A program made the position numbers and the translations under genes. Positions 1 to 6,512 of a stretch of DNA of 10,303 nt are shown here, in pieces. The stretch's first letter is position 1; every line of letters starts with the position of its first letter. The DNA is from DASYAE01 sp036501535 (GTDB taxonomy: Bacteria; Actinomycetota; Actinomycetes; Streptomycetales; Catenulisporaceae): the NCBI GenBank assembly GCA_036501535.1, contig DASYAE010000071.1, positions 1-10,303 of the forward strand. Direction: 5' to 3'. Under the pieces are notes generated by a model. That model was not told the origin of the DNA. It saw nothing but the letters and a program-made list of their open reading frames with translations, and searched no databases.

Positions 1-20
1 GGAAAGCCTGCGCGGCCCTG

Positions 21-49
21 GGCCGCCGCCGGGACGGCCGGCGGCGGCC
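21..49 (-). terminator. Perfect GC hairpin downstream of the CMD gene
   Basis: The arms 21-32 and 38-49 are perfectly complementary over 12 bp and enclose a 5-nt loop. The hairpin begins 16 nt beyond the stop codon of the minus-strand gene that ends at 66, which is where an intrinsic terminator for that gene would lie. No clear U-tract follows on the minus strand, which is common for actinobacterial terminators. A second, smaller inverted repeat with 7-bp arms lies just beyond it at about 12-26 and overlaps the first, so alternative folds are possible. Confidence 0.6.
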
Positions 50-65
50 GATCGTCGGCGCGTCC

Positions 66-545
66 TCAGCCCCACTGCCCCGGCTGGTAGTCGCCGCCCG
101 GGTTCTTCAGCAGCGCGTTGAACCGGTTGTACGCGTTGATCACGGAGATGGTGACCACCAGCGCGGCGAGCTGGTCGGTGTCGTAGTACTTGGCCGCGTT
201 CGCCCACGTCTCGTCGGAGACCCCGGCGGCGCCGTCCGCGAGGCGGGTGCCCTGCTCGGTCAGCTCCAGCGCGGCCCGCTCGGCCTCGGTGAAGACGTTC
301 GCGTCCCGCCACGCCGCCACCAGGTTGATCCGCACCGGGGTCTCGCCCTCGTGCGCGGCGTCCTTGGTGTGCATGTCGGTGCAGACCGAGCAGCTGTTGA
401 TCTGGCTGGCCCGGATCAGCATCAGGTTCGCGGTCCCCTTCGGCAGCAGGTCCTTCGGCACGGAGCCCGCCGCCGCGTTGATGTGCCGGACGAACTTCTG
501 CAGGATCTGCGAGCTGGTGAAGTCGATGCGCGCGTCCATGGTCAT
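66..545 (-). CDS. Carboxymuconolactone decarboxylase / AhpD-like family protein
   Basis: This 159-residue protein belongs to the carboxymuconolactone decarboxylase/AhpD-like fold, which covers alkylhydroperoxidase-type thiol reductases and related enzymes. The diagnostic stretch is at residues 51-59: Cys52 and Cys55 form a CxxC pair followed by His59, matching the AhpD redox-active motif. The length suits a single-domain cytoplasmic protein. Two in-frame ATGs lie two codons apart at the start; the upstream one (543-545) is preceded by an AAGGA-type ribosome binding site at good spacing. The gene is divergent from the ECF sigma gene at 748. In ECF41 families the sigma factor typically neighbours a 'COE' gene (carboxymuconolactone decarboxylase, oxidoreductase or epimerase) and activates it, so this is probably the regulon target. 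Peroxidase or detoxification activity is inferred from the motif; the substrate cannot be told from sequence. Confidence 0.9.
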   Translation of the reverse strand: MTMDARIDFTSSQILQKFVRHINAAAGSVPKDLLPKGTANLMLIRASQINSCSVCTDMHTKDAAHEGETPVRINLVAAWRDANVFTEAERAALELTEQGTRLADGAAGVSDETWANAAKYYDTDQLAALVVTISVINAYNRFNALLKNPGGDYQPGQWG

Positions 546-614
546 GGTGCGTCCTTCCGTACCTGTGATCTGTGCTTATCCGTTGACAGCACTACGACGT
601 CCGGGGGAAGGGGA

Positions 615-684
615 AGGTAACGCCGACCGCGAGATTTTTCCCGCATTCGGGTGCGGCGGGATAACGTCGACACGCGCGTTACCT
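615..684. repeat. Inverted repeat in the CMD/sigma intergenic region
   Basis: AGGTAACGC at 615-623 and its exact reverse complement GCGTTACCT at 676-684 form 9-bp arms 52 nt apart between two divergent genes. The core TAACG also occurs at 662-666, so three copies lie within about 70 bp. This may be a binding site for a regulator of one or both genes. No clear ECF41-type promoter (TGTCACA, about 16 bp, CGTC) could be fitted; the nearest -35-like string is TGTCAAC on the minus strand at 588-582, without a CGTC at the right distance. Confidence 0.35.
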
Positions 685-747
685 CCTTGGCGCGTGGTGC
701 GTCGTGATAGCGGCACCGCACGCGCTCGCACCCGCACCGGAGGGACC

Positions 748-1620
748 GTGGCCGAAGAAGAAGAGCTCGCCGCCGAGTTCGAGACCCATCGCCCCTATCT
801 GCACGCGATCGCGTACCGCATCCTCGGCTCGCACGCGGACTCGGACGACGCCGTGCAGGAGGCGTGGCTGCGGCTGGCCCGCACCGGCCGTGAGGGCATC
901 GATGACCTGCGCGGCTGGCTGACCACCGTGACCGGACGGATCTGCCTGGACGCGCTGCGCCGCCGCGGGGTCCGCGGCGAGCAGCCGCTCGAGCTCAGCG
1001 TCGGGCTGCTGCCGCGCGACGCGGTCGAGGACTCCTCGGTCGGACCGGAGGACGAGGCGCTGCTCGCGGACTCCGTCGGCCTCGCCCTGTACGTCGTCAT
1101 GGACGCGCTCACCCCGGCGGAGCGGGTCTCGTTCGTCCTGCACGACGTGTTCGACGTCCCGTTCGACGCGATCGCGGGCGTCCTCGGCCGGAGCACCGCG
1201 GCCACCAAGATGCTGGCCAGCCGGGCCCGCGGGCGGCTGAAGCTGGGAGCGCCCGAGGCCGGAGGCCACGCCGCGGCCCGGGGCGTCGTCGACGCCTTTT
1301 TCGCGGCGATCGGCCGCGGCGACCTCGAGGGGCTGCTCGCCGTGCTCGCCCCGGACGTGGAGCTCAGGTCGCAGGGTCCTGACGGCAGCGCCCTGGTCAG
1401 CGGTTCGCGCAACGTCGCCGCCCAGGCGCGGGCAGGCGCGCGCCCCGGCTCGGTGCGCCACCCGGTGCTCGTCGACGGCGTCCCGGGCGTCCTCATCACG
1501 ATGGACGGCCGGCCGGTCACGGTCATCGCGTTCACCGTCGCACACGACGCGATCATCGCGATCCGCGTGCTGACCGACCCGGACCGGCTGGCCCAGGTCG
1601 TCCCCTCGTGGGTCGGGTGA
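748..1620 (+). CDS. ECF41-family (SigJ-like) RNA polymerase sigma factor with SnoaL-like domain
   Basis: This 290-residue extracytoplasmic-function sigma factor should direct RNA polymerase to a small set of promoters. Region 2 lies at about residues 9-72, with the family-typical 'DAVQEAWLR' segment at 34-42. Region 4 is at about 108-165, with a helix-turn-helix around 137-160. A SnoaL-like domain follows at about 175-275, as in ECF41 and M. tuberculosis SigJ, where this extension takes the place of a separate anti-sigma factor. DPDRL at 277-281 corresponds to the ECF41 C-terminal NPDKL motif. The inter-domain WLPEP motif is degenerate (LLPRD, 87-91), and the SnoaL DGGGK motif appears as SGSRN (218-222). 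I chose the GTG at 748 because GGAGGG lies 3 nt upstream; the frame is open much further upstream, but that part is antisense to the CMD gene. The divergent CMD gene supports the ECF41 assignment. An acetyltransferase follows after 4 nt. Confidence 0.9.
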   Translation: MAEEEELAAEFETHRPYLHAIAYRILGSHADSDDAVQEAWLRLARTGREGIDDLRGWLTTVTGRICLDALRRRGVRGEQPLELSVGLLPRDAVEDSSVGPEDEALLADSVGLALYVVMDALTPAERVSFVLHDVFDVPFDAIAGVLGRSTAATKMLASRARGRLKLGAPEAGGHAAARGVVDAFFAAIGRGDLEGLLAVLAPDVELRSQGPDGSALVSGSRNVAAQARAGARPGSVRHPVLVDGVPGVLITMDGRPVTVIAFTVAHDAIIAIRVLTDPDRLAQVVPSWVG

Positions 1621-1624
1621 CCCG

Positions 1625-2359
1625 GTGGCGCCGCGGAACGACGGCAGCGCCGGCGGGCACGTCCTCGACCGCAGCGCCTGGGAATCGCTGCACGGCCACC
1701 ACGCCCGGTTCGCCGAGCGCAACGGCCGGGCCGCGCGCTACCAGCCCGACGTGGCGCCCTTCGCAGCGCTCGAGGACAGTCGGGATCCGCGGGCGTGGGC
1801 CGACCTGTCCGAGCTGGTCGGCCCGGGCGGCCGGGCGTCGCTGCACGGCCTAAGCCAGTGGCCTGACAACTGGGAGCCGGTCGTGCACGCCGCAGCGGTG
1901 CAACTGGTCGGCGCCGACGCGGGGGCGGGGACCGCGCCGACCGCGCCGGCAGCGCGGGCCGACCCGGCCGACCCGGAGGCGGTGCCGCTCGGCCCCGGCG
2001 ACGTGCCGGAAGTGCTCGACCTGATAGCCCGCACCGAGCCGGGGCCGTTCCTCGAACGAACCATCGAGCTGGGCACATACCTCGGCATCCGGCGCGACGG
2101 CGCGCTGGTCGCCATGGCCGGCGAGCGGCAGCATCCTCCCGGCTGGACCGAGATCAGCGCAGTGTGCACCGACCCGGCGTATCGCGGCCGGGGCTTGGCC
2201 GGCCGGCTGGTGCGGGCACTCGTGGCGGGCATCGCGCAGCGCGGGGAGACGCCGTTCCTCAACGTCCGGGACAGCAATCCCGAGGCGATCAGGCTCTACC
2301 GGGCGCTCGGCTTCGCGCCGCGGCGTCAGACCACGTTCACGATCCTGGCCCGGCGCTGA
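1625..2359 (+). CDS. GNAT family N-acetyltransferase
   Basis: This 244-residue protein has a C-terminal GNAT/FR47-like fold (about residues 120-242). Acetyl-CoA binding is indicated by the motif A signature RGRGLAG at 187-193, preceded by the strand SAVCTDPAY (178-186). The 'NPEAIRLYRALGF' segment at 218-230 is the conserved GNAT motif B. GNAT enzymes transfer acetyl from acetyl-CoA to an amine; the acceptor here is unknown. The N-terminal half (about 1-95) is a separate region rich in Trp, His and Arg that I do not recognise with confidence, linked by an Ala/Pro/Asp-rich stretch (about 96-118). The GTG start lies 4 nt after the sigma stop without a strong ribosome binding site, so translational coupling to the sigma gene is likely. 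It converges with the ribosomal protection gene, with 15 nt between the stops. Confidence 0.88.
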   Translation: MAPRNDGSAGGHVLDRSAWESLHGHHARFAERNGRAARYQPDVAPFAALEDSRDPRAWADLSELVGPGGRASLHGLSQWPDNWEPVVHAAAVQLVGADAGAGTAPTAPAARADPADPEAVPLGPGDVPEVLDLIARTEPGPFLERTIELGTYLGIRRDGALVAMAGERQHPPGWTEISAVCTDPAYRGRGLAGRLVRALVAGIAQRGETPFLNVRDSNPEAIRLYRALGFAPRRQTTFTILARR

Positions 2360-2374
2360 ACTCTGAGTCGCCCG

Positions 2375-4477
2375 TCACGCGACGACCCGGCGGCTGAGTC
2401 TGAGCAGGTATTCCCTCCGGTTCAGCGGATTGAGATCGGTGCGGCGGCGGCCGGGCGGCTCGCCGGGCACGTCCTGGTACCGGTCGAACGCCGCCTCCAC
2501 GACGCCGGCCCCGCGGGTGAGCGTGGGCAGCTTCTGTTCGAGGTCGTGCACGCGCCCGGCCGGGATGTCGCCCTCGATCCGGCAGGTCGCGCCGCTCGTC
2601 GCCGACCGGCGTGGCACGGCCCTGAGTCTGGCGAGCACCGGGAGCATCGTGCCGAACGTGTCCGCGGGCACCTCGGCGCAGAAGCGCTGGATCGGCTCCT
2701 GGACGATCGTGCCGGCCTGGCGCAGCGCGTCCATCAGCACCAGCGGGGTCAGCTGGCGGAAGTCGCCGGCGGTACTCGAGATGTTCTTGTCGAACGTCGC
2801 GTGCATCGCGCTCTGCCGCGGCCAGTAGTGCGAGTAGGTGAGCGTCACTTGAACGTCCCTCACCTGCCAGCCGTGCAGCCCCTCCCGCAGCGTCGCGTGC
2901 ACGGTCTCCTCGACCGCCTTGTGGAAGGAGAACGGCAGCGACCCGAGTTCGATCTCGTATCCGAAGCGCACGCCGGTGCCCGGCCCGCCCGGCTCGACGC
3001 GCAGCCCGATGCCGGCCAGGAACGGGTTGTCGCCCTGCTTGATCCGCTCCTCCGCCTTGCCGACGCCGACCACCCGCTCGACGCAGATCGTCGTGGTCGG
3101 GCGGAAGTCCGCTGCGACGCCGAACTGCTCGGCCAGCGTCGCCTGGATGACCTCCTTCTGCACCTCGCCGTAGAGCGAGACGGAGATCTCCCGGCGCGCG
3201 TCGTCCTGGCGCACGTTGATCAGCGGGTCCTGCTCGGCGAGCAGCGTCAGCGCCGGGTGCAGCCGGGCGTGGTCGCCGGCCGTGCGCGGCACGACGACCG
3301 TCTCCAGGGTCGGCGGGGAGAAGTAGTGCCTGCGGGCGCGATCGGCAGCGGGGTCGTCCGGCGCGCCCGGCGCGTCGTCCGCGCCGGCGACGACGTCGCC
3401 GATCCGGATGCCGATCAGCCCGCGCAGCTTCGCGATGCTCCCGGCGGCGGCCTCGCCGCGCGGCGCCGGACCGCCGGGTTCGAACACGTCGATCGAGGTC
3501 ACGCGTCCGTCCGAGCGGCGTCCGTTTGCAGGCTGTCCGTTCACAGGCTGTCCGTCGTCGCCTGCGCCGAAGCGGACTCGGTCGCGCACGCGCAGCGTCC
3601 CGGAGAACATGCGCACGAAGGCGATCGGCTCGCCGGCCGGTCCGCGCTCCATCTTGAACACCGCGCCGCGCGCCGGGCCGTCGGCGGCGTCCGGCGCCGT
3701 CGTAGGCAGCAGCCTCCTGATTCCCTGCAGGAGCTCCGGCACGCCCGCTCCGGTGATCGCGGAGCCGAAGAAAACCGGGTGCAGCCGGGCGCGGCGCGAC
3801 TGCGCGGCGAGCGTGCGCAGCAGGCGGCGCGCGGTCACGCCGACCTCGTCTGCGACGTACGCGGCGAGCAGGTCGTCGTCGAGGGCTGTGAGCCGGTCGA
3901 GCAGGCGGGTGCGGAACGGCGCGTCGTCGCGGGCGTCGAAGGGCACGAACTCGGCCCGCGCGGTGCCGGGGTCCCGCAGCCCGCCCAGCGCCAGGATCTG
4001 CGGCGTGAGCAGTTCGGCGATGTCGCCGAGCAGCGACTCGTACTGCGCGCCGCGCCGGTCGATCTTGTTGACGAACAGCAGCGTCGGGATGCGCAGGCGA
4101 TGCAGGACGCGCATGAGCACGCGTGTCTGCGGCTGTACGCCCTCGACCGCCGAGATGACCAGCACCGCGCCGTCGAGCACGCCGAGTGCGCGCTCGACCT
4201 CCGCGATGAAGTCGGAGTGGCCGGGGGTGTCGATCAGGTTGACCGACACGCCGTCGAGGTCGAACGAGGCGACGGCGGCTTTGATGGTGATGCCGCGGCG
4301 GCGCTCCAACTCGAGCGAGTCGGTGACGGTGCTGCCTGCATCGACACTGCCGATCTCGCCGATGGCGCCGGTGGCGTGCAGCAGGCGTTCGGTCAGGCTG
4401 GTCTTACCGGCGTCGACGTGAGCCAGGATGCCGAGGTTCAGCGAGCGCGCGGCTCGCCGGGTTTGCGCAGATCGCAA
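2375..4477 (-). CDS. Ribosomal protection tetracycline-resistance type GTPase (OtrA/Tet(M)-like)
   Basis: This 700-residue EF-G-like translational GTPase should bind the ribosome and release tetracycline-class drugs. The G motifs are clear: AHVDAGKT at 19-26, RGIT at 61-64, DTPGH at 83-87, NKID at 137-140 and GSA at 238-240. The segment 'TVTDSLELERRRGITIKAAVASF' region (50-72) with 'ALGVLDGAVLVISAVEGVQ' region (97-115) resembles OtrA/Tet(M) rather than housekeeping EF-G. The EF-G-like domain IV, at about 430-600, includes GSLPFSFHKAVEETV (512-526), and the C-terminus NPLNRREYLL (683-692) is OtrA-like. The domain IV tip loop (about 548-572) looks longer than I recall for Tet(M) and OtrA. The only in-frame start after an upstream TGA is TTG at 4475-4477, with AAGGA 11 nt upstream. 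A 15-bp tandem repeat encodes residues 309-318 in domain II. Resistance is inferred from family; a paralogous role on stalled ribosomes remains possible. Confidence 0.92.
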   Translation of the reverse strand: MRSAQTRRAARSLNLGILAHVDAGKTSLTERLLHATGAIGEIGSVDAGSTVTDSLELERRRGITIKAAVASFDLDGVSVNLIDTPGHSDFIAEVERALGVLDGAVLVISAVEGVQPQTRVLMRVLHRLRIPTLLFVNKIDRRGAQYESLLGDIAELLTPQILALGGLRDPGTARAEFVPFDARDDAPFRTRLLDRLTALDDDLLAAYVADEVGVTARRLLRTLAAQSRRARLHPVFFGSAITGAGVPELLQGIRRLLPTTAPDAADGPARGAVFKMERGPAGEPIAFVRMFSGTLRVRDRVRFGAGDDGQPVNGQPANGRRSDGRVTSIDVFEPGGPAPRGEAAAGSIAKLRGLIGIRIGDVVAGADDAPGAPDDPAADRARRHYFSPPTLETVVVPRTAGDHARLHPALTLLAEQDPLINVRQDDARREISVSLYGEVQKEVIQATLAEQFGVAADFRPTTTICVERVVGVGKAEERIKQGDNPFLAGIGLRVEPGGPGTGVRFGYEIELGSLPFSFHKAVEETVHATLREGLHGWQVRDVQVTLTYSHYWPRQSAMHATFDKNISSTAGDFRQLTPLVLMDALRQAGTIVQEPIQRFCAEVPADTFGTMLPVLARLRAVPRRSATSGATCRIEGDIPAGRVHDLEQKLPTLTRGAGVVEAAFDRYQDVPGEPPGRRRTDLNPLNRREYLLRLSRRVVA
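3524..3553 (-). repeat. Two-copy 15-bp in-frame tandem repeat
   Basis: Two adjacent 15-bp units (3539-3553 and 3524-3538), 13 of 15 bases identical, encode GQPVN and GQPAN at residues 309-318 of the ribosomal protection protein. A further partial unit (GR) follows. The repeat falls in a probable surface loop of domain II, so it is likely neutral copy-number variation. Confidence 0.8.
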
Positions 4478-4541
4478 GGGTCTTCATGTCCTTGATGGCA
4501 GGGGGATAGGCCACGGGATGGGACATGAAAGCCGCTCGCAT
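4404..4541 (-). CDS. Candidate leader ORF overlapping the start of the ribosomal protection gene
   Basis: A 45-codon frame begins with ATG at 4539-4541, preceded by GGAG with a 5-nt spacer, and ends at TAA 4404-4406. It overlaps the first 74 nt of the ribosomal protection gene in a different frame. The peptide (MRAAFMSHPVAYPPAIKDMK, then an Arg-rich tail) matches nothing I recognise. Ribosome-targeting resistance genes often carry short upstream ORFs whose translation controls the main gene, and the position fits that role. It could equally be chance, since long frames are common at this GC content. An internal ATG at 4485-4487 has AAGGA only 1 nt upstream, so that Shine-Dalgarno sequence more likely serves the TTG start at 4477. 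Confidence 0.3.
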   Translation of the reverse strand: MRAAFMSHPVAYPPAIKDMKTLAICANPASRALAEPRHPGSRRRR

Positions 4542-4574
4542 CTCGACTCCAGGGATCGGGGTTTGGATGGGAGA

Positions 4575-4611
4575 ACTACAGCAGCAGCACCCGGCGTCGG
4601 GCAACCGGTTT
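4575..4611 (-). promoter_or_regulatory. Candidate WhiB7/WblC-type promoter of the ribosomal protection gene
   Basis: Reading the minus strand, an A-rich run (GGAAAACC, within 4613-4606) lies just before a -35-like TTGCCC (4604-4599). An 18-nt spacer separates this from a -10-like TGTAGT (4580-4575), which places transcription start near 4568, upstream of the candidate leader ORF. In WhiB7/WblC regulons an AT-rich motif directly upstream of the -35 element marks the promoters of resistance genes against ribosome-targeting drugs. The -10 matches TATAAT at four of six positions only, and the AACCGGTT palindrome at 4603-4610 overlaps the -35. Confidence 0.35.
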
Positions 4612-4618
4612 TCCGCCG

Positions 4619-4642
4619 GATGGCGCTGTCGATGGCGCTGCC
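4619..4642. repeat. 12-bp tandem direct repeat upstream of the resistance promoter
   Basis: GATGGCGCTG occurs at 4619-4628 and 4631-4640, in two 12-bp units that differ at one position. It lies between the operon-ending hairpin and the proposed -35 of the ribosomal protection gene. It might be an activator or repressor site, but short GC-rich repeats also arise by slippage. Confidence 0.6.
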
Positions 4643-4652
4643 GCCGCGACGC

Positions 4653-4687
4653 CGTGGAGCCGACCGGGTGAATCGGTCGGCTCCGCG
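4653..4687 (-). terminator. Hairpin terminator of the peptidase-ABC transporter operon
   Basis: GGAGCCGACCG (4656-4666) pairs perfectly with CGGTCGGCTCC (4674-4684) around a 7-nt loop. Three more pairs, one of them a G-T wobble, extend the stem to 4653 and 4687. It begins about 30 nt beyond the stop codon of the ABC permease at 4717. No U-tract follows, as is usual in high-GC actinobacteria. It also insulates the ribosomal protection gene from the operon upstream. Confidence 0.75.
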
Positions 4688-4716
4688 GCGCGGGCGGTTG
4701 CGCCGAACGGGTGGTC

Positions 4717-5772
4717 TCAGCCGCGGAACCTGCGGATGCGCCAGAAGCAGGCGGCGGCCAGCAGCGCGCCGAGGACGGCGTACAGGGCGGTCTCGATCCA
4801 CTGCAGCGGCCAGTATCGGGCCGCGGGCTGATAGGTGATGTCAACATGCAGATCAAGCGGCGCGAGGCAGGCGCCGAGGGAGCCGTAGCCCATCGAATCG
4901 CCCTTGCCCTGGCCCTGCCGCGACGGGCCCTGGCCGAACGTCCGGTTCCAGCAGGTGGCGACCTCGCTGCTGGGGACCGGCCGGCCGGCGCCGCCCAGCA
5001 CCGGGCTCTCGGACAGGACCCAGGCGCCGGCCTGGCCGGCCAGGTCGATGGTCACCGGGCCGGTCGGCGCGTCGGAGCTGTCGGCCCTTTGGGCCTGGCT
5101 CGCCATCGTGCTCTGGTTGATCGCCACGGCGTCGGTGGTCGCGGGCATCAGGTGCGGCCGGACTGCGGCGGTCACCAGGATCTGGACGACGATGAATATC
5201 GCGAGGGTGGCGGCCATCGCCGGTACCGTGCGTCGGACCAGCAGCCCGAGGGCGACTCCGAGCGTGAAGGCGAAGGCGGCATAGCCGAGCGGCGTGACGT
5301 CGCGGGCGTTGAACGCCTGGGTGCCCCAGCGGTTGCCGGATGCGGCGTCGAGCGGGCCGGCCCACCAGGTCAGCAGAAGGCTGAGCAGGCCGGCCGTGGC
5401 GACGGCGGCGAGCGCGACGCCGGCGAGCTTGGCCGCGAGCCAGCGCGTGCGGGTCACCGACTGATTCCAGACCAGGTGGTGGGTCCCGCGCTCGAGCTCC
5501 CCGGCGATCAGCGGGGCGCCCCAGAAGATCCCGGCCAGGGCCGGTGCGCCCAGCACGAGGTATTCGAGCAGCTGCCGCGGGCCGCTGTAGTCGGTCTGCA
5601 GCCCGTTGAGCACCCCGAAGCAGGAGTTCTGCGGAACGCAGGAGGCCAGGTCGGCGGCGTAGGCGTGCCGCAGCTGATTCCCGGTGACCAGCAGGTAGGC
5701 GGCGGCCGCGGCGAGGATGACCGCGGCTACGAGGGCTTGGGCGCGGAACTGACGCCAGGTCAGCCAGATCAT
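4717..5772 (-). CDS. ABC-2 type transporter permease
   Basis: This 351-residue membrane protein is the likely permease partner of the ATPase encoded immediately upstream. Predicted transmembrane segments lie at about residues 11-30, 72-92, 113-137, 160-180, 183-204 and 326-343. The segment 'LIAGELERGTHHLVWNQSVTRTRW' region (88-111) carries the E-x-E-R-G-T pattern typical of ABC-2 permeases of this actinobacterial type. A large loop of about 120 residues between the fifth and sixth helices is probably extracytoplasmic and holds Cys274 and Cys302. The first outer loop holds Cys45 and Cys51. The ATG start overlaps the ATPase stop (ATGA, 5769-5772). A hairpin follows the stop. The substrate cannot be predicted; export is likely from the family. 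Confidence 0.88.
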   Translation of the reverse strand: MIWLTWRQFRAQALVAAVILAAAAAYLLVTGNQLRHAYAADLASCVPQNSCFGVLNGLQTDYSGPRQLLEYLVLGAPALAGIFWGAPLIAGELERGTHHLVWNQSVTRTRWLAAKLAGVALAAVATAGLLSLLLTWWAGPLDAASGNRWGTQAFNARDVTPLGYAAFAFTLGVALGLLVRRTVPAMAATLAIFIVVQILVTAAVRPHLMPATTDAVAINQSTMASQAQRADSSDAPTGPVTIDLAGQAGAWVLSESPVLGGAGRPVPSSEVATCWNRTFGQGPSRQGQGKGDSMGYGSLGACLAPLDLHVDITYQPAARYWPLQWIETALYAVLGALLAAACFWRIRRFRG

Positions 5773-6512
5773 CGCGCACCCTCCAGGTAAGTCAGCACCA
5801 GGTCTTCCAGACTCGTCGGGGTGCCGGTGCCCGCAGCTTCCTGATGCGCGGCCATGATCCGGTCGACCGGGCCGGCCAGCCGCACCCGCGAGGAGACGAG
5901 CACGATCAGGTAGTCGCAGGCCTGTTCGAGGTCGGAGATCAGGTGCGAGGAGAGGATGACGGCGGTGCCGTGCTGCGCCGCGGATTCGGTGAGCTGCTTG
6001 AGGAATCCGCGCCGGGCGAGCGGGTCGAGGCTGGCCACCGGCTCGTCCAGGATGAGCAGGTCCGGCCGCTTGCCGGCGGCGAGCATCAGGGCGAGCTGCG
6101 CGCGCTGGCCGCCGGAGAGCCGCCCGGCCTTCTGCGCCGGGTCCAGGTCGAGCTGCGCGATGCGCTGCTCGGCGAAGCCCTGGTCCCAGCGGCCGTTCAG
6201 CCGCGCGCCGAGCCGGAGGTGGTCGGCGATGGAAAGGTGCGGATACACCGGGGCGTCCTGGGCGAGGAAGCCGACCCGGGCGAGCTGCTCCGGACCCGAG
6301 CCGGGGGTTCCGCCGAGCACGCTGATGCTGCCGGAGGTCGGGCTCATGATCCCGCAGGCGAGCTTGAGCAGCGTGGACTTGCCGGCGCCGTTCGGGCCGA
6401 CGAGGCCGACCACGTGTCCGGGCGGGATGTCCAGCGTGCAGTCGGTCAGCGCCCGGCGCCGCCCGTACTGCATGCCCAGCGCGCGGGCTTCCAGAACCGG
6501 GGCCGGGGTCAT
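5769..6512 (-). CDS. ABC transporter ATP-binding protein
   Basis: This 247-residue single-domain ATPase should energise the permease encoded downstream. The nucleotide-binding motifs are intact: Walker A GPNGAGKST at 39-47, Q-loop Gln85, signature LSGGQ at 132-136, Walker B LLILDE at 152-157 with the D-loop SLD following at 161-163, and switch His190. The start is the ATG at 6510-6512, with a strong GGAGGAG site 2 nt upstream. The frame stays open upstream to about 6770, but that stretch is Arg/Pro-rich, antisense-like in composition and overlaps the peptidase coding frame, so it is not translated as part of this protein. The start overlaps the peptidase stop by ATGA and the stop overlaps the permease start by ATGA, so the three genes are probably translationally coupled. 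Confidence 0.95.
   Translation of the reverse strand: MTPAPVLEARALGMQYGRRRALTDCTLDIPPGHVVGLVGPNGAGKSTLLKLACGIMSPTSGSISVLGGTPGSGPEQLARVGFLAQDAPVYPHLSIADHLRLGARLNGRWDQGFAEQRIAQLDLDPAQKAGRLSGGQRAQLALMLAAGKRPDLLILDEPVASLDPLARRGFLKQLTESAAQHGTAVILSSHLISDLEQACDYLIVLVSSRVRLAGPVDRIMAAHQEAAGTGTPTSLEDLVLTYLEGAR

Noticed and set aside
546..620. TTGACA at 583-588 as a plus-strand -35, or TGTCAAC at 588-582 on the minus strand as an ECF41 -35
   Set aside because: No -10 element (TANNNT, or CGTC for ECF41) lies at suitable spacing in either direction.
190..747. Long upstream extension of the sigma factor frame
   Set aside because: It is antisense to the CMD gene and encodes no sigma-like sequence; a GTG at 748 with GGAGGG fits the family's start.
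679..2078. Long minus-strand frames opposite the sigma and acetyltransferase genes
   Set aside because: Low-complexity Arg/Ala/Pro-rich translations opposite two genes with clear domains.
2360..2385. Possible bidirectional terminator between the convergent acetyltransferase and ribosomal protection genes
   Set aside because: Only a 5-bp stem (GTCGC/GCGAC) is present, too weak to call, and it reaches into the coding end of the minus-strand gene.
2546..4495. 649-codon open frame on the plus strand antisense to the ribosomal protection gene
   Set aside because: It mirrors a gene with clear GTPase motifs. Its Arg/His/Ala-rich translation has no recognisable domain, which is typical of antisense frames at high GC.
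4711..5790. 359-codon plus-strand frame opposite the ABC permease
   Set aside because: Gly/Arg/Asp-rich shadow of a membrane protein gene with clear hydrophobic segments.
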